Source of the DNA: Tepidibacter hydrothermalis | GTDB taxonomy: Bacteria; Bacillota; Clostridia; Peptostreptococcales; Peptostreptococcaceae | Direction: 5' to 3' | NCBI RefSeq assembly: GCF_029542625.1 | Contig: NZ_CP120733.1 | Span: 2,294,001 to 2,358,000 of the forward strand | DNA: 64,000 nucleotides | In this document: one piece after another, positions 45,576 through 54,533 of the stretch | How positions within the stretch are numbered: position 1 is the stretch's first letter | Layout: each line of letters opens with the position of its first letter | The notes under the pieces: generated by a model | Database searches by the model: none | Told to the model about the DNA's origin: nothing | Seen by the model: the letters and a program-made list of their open reading frames with translations, nothing else | Made by a program: the position numbers and the translations under genes

Positions 45576-46277
45576 ATGCAAAATGATATTTTAGTTATTG
45601 ATGATGATATTGAATTGTGCCAACTTATAAAGAAATATCTAGAAGTTGAAAATCTCACTACAACAATGAAGCATAATGGAAAAGATGGCTTAATAGAGAC
45701 TATTAACACATCATACCATTTAATTGTGCTTGATGTTATGCTTCCAGAAAAAAACGGGTTCGAAGTACTATCTGAAATTCGTAAAATCAGTGCAGTTCCT
45801 GTACTTATGCTTACAGCAAAGGATAGCGAAATTGATAAAGTATCAGGACTTAGATTAGGAGCAGATGACTATCTTACAAAACCATTTAGTATGAATGAAT
45901 TTGTAGCAAGAGTACAGTCATTAATACGTAGATACACAACTCTAAATATTTTTAAGAGTGATGCTCAACTATGTCTAAACTTCGGAGATTTATTAATTAA
46001 TCCATCTACAAGAGAAATATTAATAAAGAATAAAAATATTGATTTAACTGCTAAAGAATTTGATTTATTATATTTCTTTGCAAAAAATAAAGGACAGGTT
46101 TTTACTAAAAAGCAGATTTACAATAATGTATGGCAGGATGAATATAGATTTGATGATAATAATATTATGGTACATATTCGCAGACTACGCAAAAAGATTG
46201 AGCCAAATCCTGAATCACCTACATATATTAAAACAGTTTGGGGTGTCGGTTATAAATTTACTAACCAGGTGCAATGA
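45576..46277 (+). CDS. OmpR-family response regulator
   Basis: 233 aa. Receiver domain with acidic pair DDD (10-11), phospho-acceptor Asp53 in VLDVMLPEKNGF, Thr and Lys in LTAKD and LTKPF; then a C-terminal winged helix (LTAKEFDLLYFFAKNKGQVF, VWGVGYKF). RBS GAGGGGAG. It overlaps the kinase gene by 4 bases and precedes an ABC exporter, an arrangement typical of antibiotic-sensing modules in Firmicutes. Confidence 0.95.
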   Translation: MQNDILVIDDDIELCQLIKKYLEVENLTTTMKHNGKDGLIETINTSYHLIVLDVMLPEKNGFEVLSEIRKISAVPVLMLTAKDSEIDKVSGLRLGADDYLTKPFSMNEFVARVQSLIRRYTTLNIFKSDAQLCLNFGDLLINPSTREILIKNKNIDLTAKEFDLLYFFAKNKGQVFTKKQIYNNVWQDEYRFDDNNIMVHIRRLRKKIEPNPESPTYIKTVWGVGYKFTNQVQ

Positions 46278-47176
46278 TGAAAATAGTAATTATTGTTATA
46301 CTGAGTCTTGTTATTCTGTATATGTTCTTCTATATCCTGCACATAAGAAAAAAACTCATAAGTATATTAACTGTTTTGAAAGCTATCAAAAAAGGTGACA
46401 AACGAAAAGCCTTTACCAAAGGGCCAGGAATCACATCTGAAATATGCTATGAGATGAATGAAATTGTTGCTACATATCAAAGTGAAATAACGAGACTAAA
46501 AAAAACAGAACAAGCAAATAAACAACTATTAACTAGCCTTTCCCATGATGTACGTACTCCACTTACTTCATTGCTTGGATATTTAGATGCTCTAGAAAGT
46601 GGCATTGTGACTGGTAAAGAAAAAATGCAGTATATTAAAATAGCGAGAAATAAAGCTTACGATTTAACAAAATTTGTAAACACACTATTTGATTGGTTTA
46701 AGTTAGATTCTCATGAACAAACATTCTATTTTGAGCCTATTGATATCAATGAGTATAGTAAAGAAATTATAATTGCTTGGTTACCTGTTCTAGAGCAAAA
46801 AAGAAAAGAAATTGAGGTTGAAATTAATGACAATGAGCTTATAGTTCCTCTTGATAAAAATGCTTACAGCAGAATAATTAATAACCTTATTCAGAACGCC
46901 ATACAACATGGAAAATGTACTCTTTTTAAAATAAAAATTAAACGTGAAAAGAGCAGTGCTTCCATTATTATATCTGATAATGGTGTTGGTATTTCTAAAG
47001 AAAAACTTCCTTATATTTTTGATCGATTATATAAATGTGATGATGCACGCTCTCATTGTGGCAGCGGTCTGGGACTTGCTATCGTAAAAGAATTAGTTGT
47101 TGCTCATAATGGAACAATAACAGTTGAAAGCCTTCCAAATGTAAACACAACATTTACAATAACAATCCCCTTTTAA
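46274..47176 (+). CDS. Sensor histidine kinase with a single N-terminal helix
   Basis: 300 aa. One membrane helix (about 3-23) and no extracellular domain, then HisKA with His91 in TSLSHDVRTPLTSLLGYLDAL (read up to L), N-box NNLIQNAIQHGK, G1 SDNGVGI, F-box and G2 GSGLGLAIVKE. The short form without a sensor domain resembles kinases that read the state of a partner transporter or the membrane itself. It overlaps the regulator gene by 4 bases (ATGATG context) and is followed by a terminator. Confidence 0.93.
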   Translation: MMKIVIIVILSLVILYMFFYILHIRKKLISILTVLKAIKKGDKRKAFTKGPGITSEICYEMNEIVATYQSEITRLKKTEQANKQLLTSLSHDVRTPLTSLLGYLDALESGIVTGKEKMQYIKIARNKAYDLTKFVNTLFDWFKLDSHEQTFYFEPIDINEYSKEIIIAWLPVLEQKRKEIEVEINDNELIVPLDKNAYSRIINNLIQNAIQHGKCTLFKIKIKREKSSASIIISDNGVGISKEKLPYIFDRLYKCDDARSHCGSGLGLAIVKELVVAHNGTITVESLPNVNTTFTITIPF

Positions 47177-47197
47177 AACTCTGATTATGCAGAGTTT
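47176..47197 (+). terminator. Terminator between kinase and ABC exporter genes
   Basis: AAACTCTG/CAGAGTTT stem followed by TTTC, right at the kinase stop. The exporter genes therefore probably have their own promoter in 47200-47310. Confidence 0.75.
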
Positions 47198-47327
47198 TTT
47201 CTTATCTTGAAATTTAGTAGTTATTCTTATAGACTCAGTTTTAATTAAGAAAAAAGTAAGATTTAATACAGTACAGTGTAATAATTACTTTATAAAATAA
47301 TAATATGTCAAAAAGGAGGGTATACAA

Positions 47328-48251
47328 ATGAGTCAATATATAATAAAAACTAATAAACTTACCAAACAATACGGGCAACACCTTGCTGTAGATGCAGTCA
47401 GTATTCATGTGGAATGTGGCAAAATATATGGCTTGCTCGGAAGAAACGGTGCAGGAAAAACCACTACCATGAGAATGCTAATGAACCTTGTCCAACCGAC
47501 AAGTGGAGAAATACAGCTTTTCGGGAAGAATTACTGCAAAAAACCAAAACAGATTTATCAACGTATAGGATCTATTATTGAAACTCCTGGTTTTTATGAA
47601 AACCTAACAGGAGAAGAGAATCTAAAAATTTTAGCAAAGCTTCGTGGAATACACCGCAGAGATTCAATTGAATATGCTCTATCTACAGTAGGACTTGATA
47701 ACGAGACAAAAAAGACTTTTCGTAATTATTCTTTAGGTATGAAACAAAGACTTGCAATCGCAGCTGCAATTATGCACGAACCAGAGCTGTTAATCTTAGA
47801 TGAACCAATTAACGGACTTGATCCAATTGGTATTCATGAAATACGAAATTACCTTACAACTTTATGCAAAGAAAAAGGAGTTACAATTCTTATATCAAGC
47901 CATATTTTAAGTGAAATTGAACAGATTGCAGATACCATAGGAGTAATGCACGATGGCAAACTTATTGAAGAAGTTAGCATTAGCGATCTTCATAAAAGGA
48001 ACCGTAGATACGTAGAATTTGAAATATCAGATGAAAATAAAGCAACCTTACTTTTAGAAGAACAAATGTCCTTATACGATTATAGTGTTCTCACGAACGG
48101 AAATTTACGAATTTATTCCAATTTCAATAAACGTTCAGAAATCAACAAACTATTTGTTGAAAATGGATTGGATGTTTGTAAAATTAATATGAGCGAGGAG
48201 AAACTGGAAGATTATTTTTCAAATTTGATTGGAGATGGACAAATTGGTTAA
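47328..48251 (+). CDS. BcrA-type ABC exporter ATPase
   Basis: 307 aa. Walker A LLGRNGAGKTTT, signature YSLGMKQRLAIAAA, Walker B LLILDEPINGLDPIG, H-loop ISSHILSE, and the C-terminal extension usual in bacitracin/lantibiotic-exporter ATPases. RBS AAGGAGGG. It overlaps the permease gene. With the upstream two-component system it looks like an inducible peptide-antibiotic resistance unit. The particular drug cannot be told. Confidence 0.92.
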   Translation: MSQYIIKTNKLTKQYGQHLAVDAVSIHVECGKIYGLLGRNGAGKTTTMRMLMNLVQPTSGEIQLFGKNYCKKPKQIYQRIGSIIETPGFYENLTGEENLKILAKLRGIHRRDSIEYALSTVGLDNETKKTFRNYSLGMKQRLAIAAAIMHEPELLILDEPINGLDPIGIHEIRNYLTTLCKEKGVTILISSHILSEIEQIADTIGVMHDGKLIEEVSISDLHKRNRRYVEFEISDENKATLLLEEQMSLYDYSVLTNGNLRIYSNFNKRSEINKLFVENGLDVCKINMSEEKLEDYFSNLIGDGQIG

Positions 48252-48978
48252 TTTACTATACTGTGAATTTTTAAAACTCAAGCGTTCACAAATGTTTTTA
48301 ATTAGCATTATGGGTGCTTTTGTAGCACCATTAATGGTTTTTGGAGGTTGGATGAAAGCTAAGGTGAAAGGACATGGAGATATTGTTACTTATGAATATT
48401 TTTTTAGCGATGTCAACCTATATACCATAATGGTATTTGGGCTAATTGTATACTGCGTAATTGCAGCCTATCTGTTTAGCCGAGAGCATACAGAAAACAC
48501 ACTTAAAACAATTTTAACTATTCCTGTATCTAAAACAAAATTTATTTTCACAAAGTTTATTATGCTTTATATTTGGATTATTGGATTAACGTTAATTACT
48601 TGGACTTCGTCCTTAATTTTAACCTTAATTGGAGGAGCTACAGATTTTAGAATAGATGTAATTGGAAGTTCTTCAGTAGCATTTTTATTAGGGGCAACTC
48701 TATTGTATTTAACCCTTACACCTTTTGTCTATGCCACACTATGGTTTAAGAATATCGTTCCTGTTATTATTGGAGCCGCATCAGTTACAATGATTAATAT
48801 TATGCTCTCTAATGATGAATTAATGGCACTTTTCCCTTGGACAGCAACTTATGTTATTGCTAGCCATAAAAGTATTCCAACGTATCCTGTTGCTCTGTCA
48901 TATTTATCTGTGCTTATTATAGGAGGAATTGGTTTTGTAGCTAGTTTACTCTATTTTAAAGGTCAGGATATTATATAG
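48235..48978 (+). CDS. ABC-2-type permease, BcrB/lantibiotic-immunity type
   Basis: About 248 aa, six membrane helices. MDKLVNLLYCEFLKLKRSQM at the start is the conserved ExxKLKRS motif of BcrB-like permeases. The ATG at 48235 lies inside the ATPase gene (overlap about 17 bases) and translation is probably coupled; TTG codons at 48229 and later are alternatives because the ribosome site is poor. Partner of the ATPase. Confidence 0.88.
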   Translation: MDKLVNLLYCEFLKLKRSQMFLISIMGAFVAPLMVFGGWMKAKVKGHGDIVTYEYFFSDVNLYTIMVFGLIVYCVIAAYLFSREHTENTLKTILTIPVSKTKFIFTKFIMLYIWIIGLTLITWTSSLILTLIGGATDFRIDVIGSSSVAFLLGATLLYLTLTPFVYATLWFKNIVPVIIGAASVTMINIMLSNDELMALFPWTATYVIASHKSIPTYPVALSYLSVLIIGGIGFVASLLYFKGQDII

Positions 48979-48992
48979 GAGAAATTAAGAAA

Positions 48993-49022
48993 TGGAAATG
49001 AGTTATTTATTTCTCATTTCCA
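48993..49022 (+). terminator. Terminator of the ABC exporter operon
   Basis: TGGAAATGAG/CTCATTTCCA stem with CTTTTTG after it, 15 bases past the permease stop. Confidence 0.8.
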
Positions 49023-49032
49023 CTTTTTGATT

Positions 49033-50232
49033 TTAGTTGTTCTTTTTTTTAATATCATTTAAATCATATTTCCTCTTTAATTTAATAATCCTTTTTACAC
49101 TCTCATCTATTCTTTCTATACTGATTTCTCCACTATTAACAGCTTCTTTTAAACCTTCTAATGCCTCTATTTGCTTTTCTTTAGTATGGCACATTAAAAC
49201 AATGTCAGCTCCTGCTTTAATAGCTTCAACTGATGCATTTTTAGTACCATAATTATTTACAATGGCTCCCATTTCCATATCATCTGTAATTATAACTCCA
49301 CTAAAATTCAATTCATTTCTTAAAATATCAGTCAATATTGTTTCAGATAAAGTAGCTGGTTTTTTACTTTTATCAACATTAGGTAAAACTATATGGGCCG
49401 TCATTACTGCATCTACCCCATTATTAATAGCTTCTTTAAATGGAATTAGTTCAAATTTATCAAGCCTCTGTTTATCATGATTTACAACCGGAAGTCCTAT
49501 GTGAGAATCTACAGTTGTATCGCCATGGCCAGGAAAATGCTTTACAACAGAAATAACATTTGAATCTTGAAGCCCTTTCATAGTAGCAACCCCTAATTTC
49601 TTAACTATTTCAGAATCCGTTCCAAATGATCTATCTTTTATAACTGTATTTTTAGGATTACTATATATATCAAGTACTGGTGCAAAATCCATATTAAATT
49701 TAAAATTATTAAGCTCAGTTCCTATTTGCTTGCCTATTTTATAAGACAAATCCTTATCATTTTCTTTTCCTATTACTTTATTAGATGGGAATTTTGTGCT
49801 TCCTTCAGGCAATCTTGTAATTCTTCCACCCTCTTCATCAACTGATATGAACAAAGGTAATTTATTCTTTGAATTTATACTTTTTATATTATTATTTAAA
49901 TTTAGAAGTTGTTCTGAATTTTTTATATTACGTTTAAATAGAATAACTCCTCCTACTTTATAACTTTCTAATAAATCCCTAAAATCCGAATCAACTTCAT
50001 ACCCATTGAAACCCACTATTACCATCTGTCCTAATTTTTCTTCTAAAGATAAACTATTCATAATATCATTTATTTCGTTTTCTTCTATTTCTTTTTTTGA
50101 CAGTACTTTTTCTTTCTTTTCTTCTACTATATCTGATTCATCTAAATCACTAGTCTTTTTTATATTTATAGAAACTAGTGCTAGTATTAATATTAAAACT
50201 GTTGTTATGCTTAAAATAAGTGTCTTTTTCAT
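49033..50232 (-). CDS. nagZ: Beta-N-acetylhexosaminidase (GH3, NagZ type)
   Basis: 399 aa. N-terminal signal/anchor helix (about 5-23), so exported or membrane-bound. The GH3 catalytic barrel has VSVDEEGGRITRL, FNMDFAPVLDIYS, KHFPGHGDTTVDSHIGLP (the His/Asp acid-base pair of NagZ enzymes) and ITDDMEMGAI (nucleophile Asp). It removes GlcNAc from muropeptides. In B. subtilis the exported NagZ works with NamZ, which is also in this window (21600-22775). RBS AAGGAGA. Next to a methyltransferase gene. Confidence 0.93.
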   Translation of the reverse strand: MKKTLILSITTVLILILALVSINIKKTSDLDESDIVEEKKEKVLSKKEIEENEINDIMNSLSLEEKLGQMVIVGFNGYEVDSDFRDLLESYKVGGVILFKRNIKNSEQLLNLNNNIKSINSKNKLPLFISVDEEGGRITRLPEGSTKFPSNKVIGKENDKDLSYKIGKQIGTELNNFKFNMDFAPVLDIYSNPKNTVIKDRSFGTDSEIVKKLGVATMKGLQDSNVISVVKHFPGHGDTTVDSHIGLPVVNHDKQRLDKFELIPFKEAINNGVDAVMTAHIVLPNVDKSKKPATLSETILTDILRNELNFSGVIITDDMEMGAIVNNYGTKNASVEAIKAGADIVLMCHTKEKQIEALEGLKEAVNSGEISIERIDESVKRIIKLKRKYDLNDIKKKNN

Positions 50233-50251
50233 TTGTCTTCTCCTTAATATA

Positions 50252-50854
50252 TTAGAATTGATATATTAAAAACCTCTCACTACTATCACGTTTATATAAA
50301 TTATCCATTATAATCTCATCTATTAATACAAAAGGCGTATTATTATCTAAATAATATATATAATCCTCAGATGGATAATATAAAATCAATTCTACTTTTC
50401 TTTCATATTCTTCTACCGATAGTAAAATATTATCTATAATTTTTCTAAATATCTGTATAGAAAAAGGGTTAAAAAAATAAAATTTATTATCTACAGGTTT
50501 TATATTGTACTCCTGAGCAAAACAGCATAAAAAATTAATCTTATCTATATTCTTTTTATATTTTTTCAGATAGCTATATTTATTTTCAATAGCTTCTAAA
50601 TGTAAATCTTTATCCATTTCTACACCTATAACATTTGAATTATAAAAATAGTTTATGTAAAATACAAGTCTTCCCTTACCACATCCAAAATCAACAATAT
50701 TATCCTCACTTTCTACTTGATACTCTTTAAATAACATTTCAAGTGCAGAATATAAAGTAGCTTCGTATGGATGATAATGAAGAGAATTTTTATCCCATTT
50801 TTGATGTCCTGTTGTCTTTATATTTAATAAATTTTCATAATATTGTTCTTTCAT
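50252..50854 (-). CDS. Class I SAM-dependent methyltransferase
   Basis: 200 aa. Motif I DNIVDFGCGKGRLVFYIN binds S-adenosylmethionine, motif II ends VIGVEMDKDL, and NKFYFFNPFS is the motif IV-like segment. Target unknown. RBS AAGGAAA. It starts upstream of the NagZ gene on the same strand, 19 bases from it, so the two may be cotranscribed. Confidence 0.82.
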   Translation of the reverse strand: MKEQYYENLLNIKTTGHQKWDKNSLHYHPYEATLYSALEMLFKEYQVESEDNIVDFGCGKGRLVFYINYFYNSNVIGVEMDKDLHLEAIENKYSYLKKYKKNIDKINFLCCFAQEYNIKPVDNKFYFFNPFSIQIFRKIIDNILLSVEEYERKVELILYYPSEDYIYYLDNNTPFVLIDEIIMDNLYKRDSSERFLIYQF

Positions 50855-50962
50855 TTAATTTCCTTTCTTATTTATAAATGTAAAATAATTATAATAGTAT
50901 ATTAAATTGGTATATTTATTTGCTTCTTAATATTATATACCATAAGTATATATTATTCACAT

Positions 50963-51010
50963 AAAAAATTCGTCTCTCGCTAACTAATATCGCCAACAAG
51001 TAATTCAAAC
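50963..51010. repeat. Decayed copy of repeat family 3
   Basis: AAAAAATTCGTCTCTCGCTAAC followed by TATCGCCAACAAG aligns with the start of the copy at 44806 (AAAAAATTCGCTTCATGCTAACG...GTCGCCAACGAG). It lies in the 306-base gap 50855-51160, which holds nothing else clear. Confidence 0.4.
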
Positions 51011-51160
51011 TGTATTGATCAAATATAATTGAAAATTTAAATCTTTAATCAATACTATCTCAAAATTTAAAACCATATAATTTACTTGTATGTATAGTGC
51101 GAATAAATTCTATAAATAGTCACATAATAATATTAAGAAAATCAACTTGGAGGTTATCAA

Positions 51161-51457
51161 ATGGATAGTAAACAAGAATTTTTAGGAGCTATAAGAAGTG
51201 AGTTAGACGATTTAGTTGTTGGAGCTTTACATTTAGAAAAAGTGTATGTAAATGAAAAAGATGCAAAAACTAATGATGGTATACAAGTTGAATGGCATGG
51301 TGACGTATTAGAAGGTCACTATTATGTACTAGATAGTAATTTATATACAGACAAAGCTCGCAAAAAAATAGCAGCTAAGTTAGACGTCATATCATCTAAA
51401 ATACATCAAGGAGCAAAAAAAGGCTTAATTCAAAATGAACAAGATTTATGGGGTTAA
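51161..51457 (+). CDS. 98-aa soluble protein, unknown
   Basis: Small acidic/basic protein beginning MDSKQEFLGAIRSELDDLVV; middle VEWHGDVLEGHYYVLDSNLY; end KIHQGAKKGLIQNEQDLWG. Good RBS (TTGGAGGT). No membrane segment, no cysteine. It reads like a compact alpha-beta fold but I do not recognise a family. Monocistronic, plus strand, with a shared terminator at 51483. Confidence 0.7.
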   Translation: MDSKQEFLGAIRSELDDLVVGALHLEKVYVNEKDAKTNDGIQVEWHGDVLEGHYYVLDSNLYTDKARKKIAAKLDVISSKIHQGAKKGLIQNEQDLWG

Positions 51458-51482
51458 TTTAAGTTGACTTTTTAATCAAAAT

Positions 51483-51524
51483 AATGCTTATTAAAATATC
51501 AATACTGATATTTTAATAAGCATT
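51483..51524. terminator. Shared terminator of the 98-aa and RluA genes
   Basis: 19-bp perfect arms AATGCTTATTAAAATATCA around ATAC. Its stem closely resembles the outer arms of fold-back element copy B (ATGCTTATTGAAAT), making it a natural empty-loop comparison for that element. Confidence 0.8.
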
Positions 51525-51541
51525 GTTCCTTACCTTAAAAA

Positions 51542-52243
51542 CTATTGATTTTTAGATAACAAGTTAAAAGGATATTCATTATGTGGTTTTATTTCAAATT
51601 TACATACCTTTTTATCTTTTGGATGTATAAATTCAATACTTTTAGCCCATAAAGCAATTTGAGTATATCCTTTCATTTTTACAAATCTTTTATTATATTT
51701 ATTATCCCCCCATAAAGGCATATCTGCATTTGAGAATTGAACACGTATTTGATGGTGTCTTCCTGTTTTAAGATTTATTTTCACAAGACTTAAAATCCCA
51801 TCTTCATCTGTATTGATACTATCTATAACTTCATACTCTAAAATTGCTTCCTTCGCATTTTTGTTTTCTTTAGAAACTACCTTTGACATATTAATTCTAC
51901 CTGTTTTTAAAAGATAGTCTTTAAGTGTTCCTGTTTTTTTATCAGGTTTTCCGCAAACTACAGCATAATATTCTTTTTTAAATGTTTTGTTCTTCATTTG
52001 CTCTGATAAACTTGCATTGGCTTCTTTCGTTTTTGCAAATATCATTAACCCTCCAACAGGTCTATCTAACCTATGAACTAGTCCTATATAAGGATTTCTT
52101 GCCTTAGGATATGCAATCTTCAAATGCTCTTTCATCATAGAAAGCATGTCCATATCATTTGTTTTATCCTTTTGAGAAGGTACCTTAGGTGGCTTTTCTG
52201 CTACTATAATATAACTATCTTCATAAACTATATTCAATTTCAT
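51542..52243 (-). CDS. RluA-family pseudouridine synthase
   Basis: 233 aa. The catalytic motif GLVHRLDRPVGGLMIFAKT contains the essential Asp. LKTGRHHQIRVQFS and PLWGDNKYN are further family blocks. No S4 domain, so it is the short type (TruC/RluA-like). Target uridine (tRNA or rRNA) cannot be fixed. RBS AAAGGGG. Single gene. Confidence 0.92.
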   Translation of the reverse strand: MKLNIVYEDSYIIVAEKPPKVPSQKDKTNDMDMLSMMKEHLKIAYPKARNPYIGLVHRLDRPVGGLMIFAKTKEANASLSEQMKNKTFKKEYYAVVCGKPDKKTGTLKDYLLKTGRINMSKVVSKENKNAKEAILEYEVIDSINTDEDGILSLVKINLKTGRHHQIRVQFSNADMPLWGDNKYNKRFVKMKGYTQIALWAKSIEFIHPKDKKVCKFEIKPHNEYPFNLLSKNQ

Positions 52244-52463
52244 AATATTTCCCCTTTCTAAACTGCTAATAACACAAATACTGATTTTATTTAAAAATTT
52301 GAATTAATTTACTGTATACAATAATACTATTATATCTATTAAATTAATTCAAACTTTTTTAAAATGCCCACTTATTTATAATTCCAATAAACACCATTAT
52401 ATTCCAATTTATAGTTGACTCATATAAATACTTTATGTTAAAATCATTTTAATTAATTTTCAT

Positions 52464-52719
52464 ATAGTCGGTTGAAGATAGCGGAATAAATTTTTTTAAA
52501 CCGTTATTGGACGAAACTCTGGAGAGACTCAAAAGAGCACCGAAGGGGAAAGCCAAAAATTTTGGTGAAACTCTCAGGTAAAAGGACAGAGGATTTTATG
52601 TATTAAAGAATATACCTATTAAATTTAACTTATTTTATATCAGTCATTATAATAGTTTTATCTTTAATTAAAAAATCTTAATCTCCAGAGACTAAATTTT
52701 AAAATTTAGTCTTTTTTTG
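52464..52719 (+). promoter_or_regulatory. Glycine riboswitch upstream of the ACT-UPF0210 genes, with terminator
   Basis: Aptamer core ACTCTGGAGAGACTC, GCACCGAAGGGGAAAGCC, CTCTCAGGTA and GGACAGAGG (52515-52592). One complete aptamer is preceded by a paired 5' stretch (52464-52510) like the ghost aptamer of singlet glycine riboswitches. Downstream, AGACTAAATTTT/AAAATTTAGTCT (52689-52712) plus T7 is a terminator. CTCCAGAG (52683-52690) can pair with CTCTGGAG in the aptamer P1 strand (52517-52524), which would link ligand binding to termination. ON or OFF direction is not settled. Confidence 0.9.
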
Positions 52720-52781
52720 TTTTTTTGGAAATAATATATGTAAATTTAAAAATAATAATTAAACAAAGGGGATGATTAATA

Positions 52782-53051
52782 ATGAAAGCATTTGTATCTG
52801 TAATTGGAAAAGATAAGATAGGGATTATTCACAAAGTAACCTCTATACTTTCAGAAAATGATGTTAATATTTTGGATATAACCCAAACACTTTTGCATGA
52901 TTATTTTACTATGATAATGTTTGTAGATTTAGAAAAAATGCAAATAGATTTTAATGAATTAAAAAACAGACTTGAAAATGAAGGTAATAAAATAGATGTT
53001 TCTATTAATATCCAGCATGAAGATATTTTTAATTCAATGCATAAAATTTAA
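52782..53051 (+). CDS. ACT-domain protein, UPF0237 family
   Basis: 89 aa, the family length. A single ACT domain: [20 protein letters not shown], then [20 protein letters not shown] and [15 protein letters not shown] at the end. ACT domains bind small ligands, mostly amino acids. RBS AAAGGGGATG. It is 19 bases before the UPF0210 gene and both follow a glycine riboswitch, so glycine or a related amino acid is a natural candidate ligand. Function in the family is unsettled. Confidence 0.92.
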   Translation: MKAFVSVIGKDKIGIIHKVTSILSENDVNILDITQTLLHDYFTMIMFVDLEKMQIDFNELKNRLENEGNKIDVSINIQHEDIFNSMHKI

Positions 53052-53070
53052 GAATGGGGAGATAAAAAAT

Positions 53071-54429
53071 ATGACTAATTTTAAAAATATAATGGAAACA
53101 ATAAACATGATTAAAAAAGAAAAATTAGACATAAGAACAATTACAATGGGAATATCTCTTTTAGATTGTTGCGATAGTGATGGCAAAAAATCAAGAGAAA
53201 AAATTTACAATAAAATTGTAAGCTATGCTCAAAATTTAGTAAAAGTAGGAGAAGAAATTGAAACTGAGTATGGAATACCTATTATAAATAAGAGAATATC
53301 CGTTACTCCTATATCTCTTATTGCTCAATCAAGTGATGATGATGACTATGTAGAATTTGCAAAAACGTTAGACAAAGCAGCAGAAACTGTAGGTGTCGAC
53401 TGCATTGGAGGATTTTCAGCTCTTGTTCATAAAGGTTATTCAAAAGGAGATAAAATACTTATAGATTCAATTCCTAAAGCTTTGGCTGTTACAAATAGAG
53501 TTTTTTCTTCTGTAAACGTTGGATGCTCAAAATCAGGAATTAATATGAATGCAGTCAAAGATATGGGCTCTATAATCAAAAAAACAGCTTTTCTTACAAA
53601 AGAAAAGGACAGTATCGGATGTGCAAAGCTTGTAATATTTGCAAATGCAGTTGAAGACAATCCATTTATGGCAGGAGCATTCCATGGAGTAGGAGAAGCT
53701 GAATGTGTAATAAGTGTTGGAATAAGTGGTCCTGGAGTTGTAAAATCCGCTCTTGAAAATGTAAAAGGTGAAAGTTTTGATGTTGTTTCAGAAACAATAA
53801 AGAAAACTGCATTTAAAATAACAAGAGTAGGTCAACTTGTAGCTAATGAAGCTTCTACAAGACTTGGTGTTCCATTTGGAATTGTAGATTTATCTCTAGC
53901 TCCAACTCCAGCTATAGGAGACAGCGTTGGAAGAATTTTGGAAGAAATAGGACTTGAAAGTTGTGGTTGCCATGGAACTACTGCTGCTTTGGCTCTTTTA
54001 AATGATGCTGTAAAAAAAGGAGGAGTCATGGCATCGTCCCATGTAGGAGGACTTAGTGGAGCATTTATTCCCGTAAGCGAAGATGAAGGAATGATTAATG
54101 CAGTAAACATTGGTTCATTAAACATAGAAAAATTAGAAGCCATGACCTGTGTATGCTCTGTAGGACTTGATATGATAGCAATTCCTGGAGATACACCTGA
54201 TACTACTATATCTGCTATTATTGCAGATGAAGCAGCTATTGGAGTTATCAATAATAAAACTACTGGAGTAAGAATAATTCCTGTTTACGGAAAAGAACTT
54301 GGTGATAAAGCTGAATTTGGAGGGCTTCTTGGAAGAGCACCAATAATGGCTGTAAGTAAATTTTCAAGTACTGATTTTGTAAACAGAGGTGGAAGAATCC
54401 CAGCACCTATTCATAGTTTTAAGAATTAA
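53071..54429 (+). CDS. UPF0210/DUF711 family protein
   Basis: 452 aa, the family length, from the ATG at 53071 after GGGGAGA; the longer reading is an artefact of the ACT gene overlap. Family blocks: [68 protein letters not shown] and [20 protein letters not shown]. Most members have no assigned function, though structures resemble glycyl-radical/PFL-like folds. The control by a glycine riboswitch links it to glycine or one-carbon metabolism. Hydrophilic, cytoplasmic. Confidence 0.92.
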   Translation: MTNFKNIMETINMIKKEKLDIRTITMGISLLDCCDSDGKKSREKIYNKIVSYAQNLVKVGEEIETEYGIPIINKRISVTPISLIAQSSDDDDYVEFAKTLDKAAETVGVDCIGGFSALVHKGYSKGDKILIDSIPKALAVTNRVFSSVNVGCSKSGINMNAVKDMGSIIKKTAFLTKEKDSIGCAKLVIFANAVEDNPFMAGAFHGVGEAECVISVGISGPGVVKSALENVKGESFDVVSETIKKTAFKITRVGQLVANEASTRLGVPFGIVDLSLAPTPAIGDSVGRILEEIGLESCGCHGTTAALALLNDAVKKGGVMASSHVGGLSGAFIPVSEDEGMINAVNIGSLNIEKLEAMTCVCSVGLDMIAIPGDTPDTTISAIIADEAAIGVINNKTTGVRIIPVYGKELGDKAEFGGLLGRAPIMAVSKFSSTDFVNRGGRIPAPIHSFKN

Positions 54430-54444
54430 TAGTTCACTTAATAA

Positions 54445-54495
54445 ATCACCTCCTAAATTTTCATATATTTATAATATGAAAATTTAGGAGGTGAT
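54445..54495. terminator. Terminator of the ACT-UPF0210 operon
   Basis: 22-bp perfect arms ATCACCTCCTAAATTTTCATAT with a 7-base loop, then a T-run. It can serve both this operon and the convergent MFS gene. Confidence 0.85.
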
Positions 54496-54533
54496 ATTTT
54501 TATTAATATAATTTTCTACTCATTATAAAAAAC

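Noticed and set aside
53832-54251. Minus-strand frame of 139 codons
   Set aside because: Antisense shadow of the UPF0210 gene.
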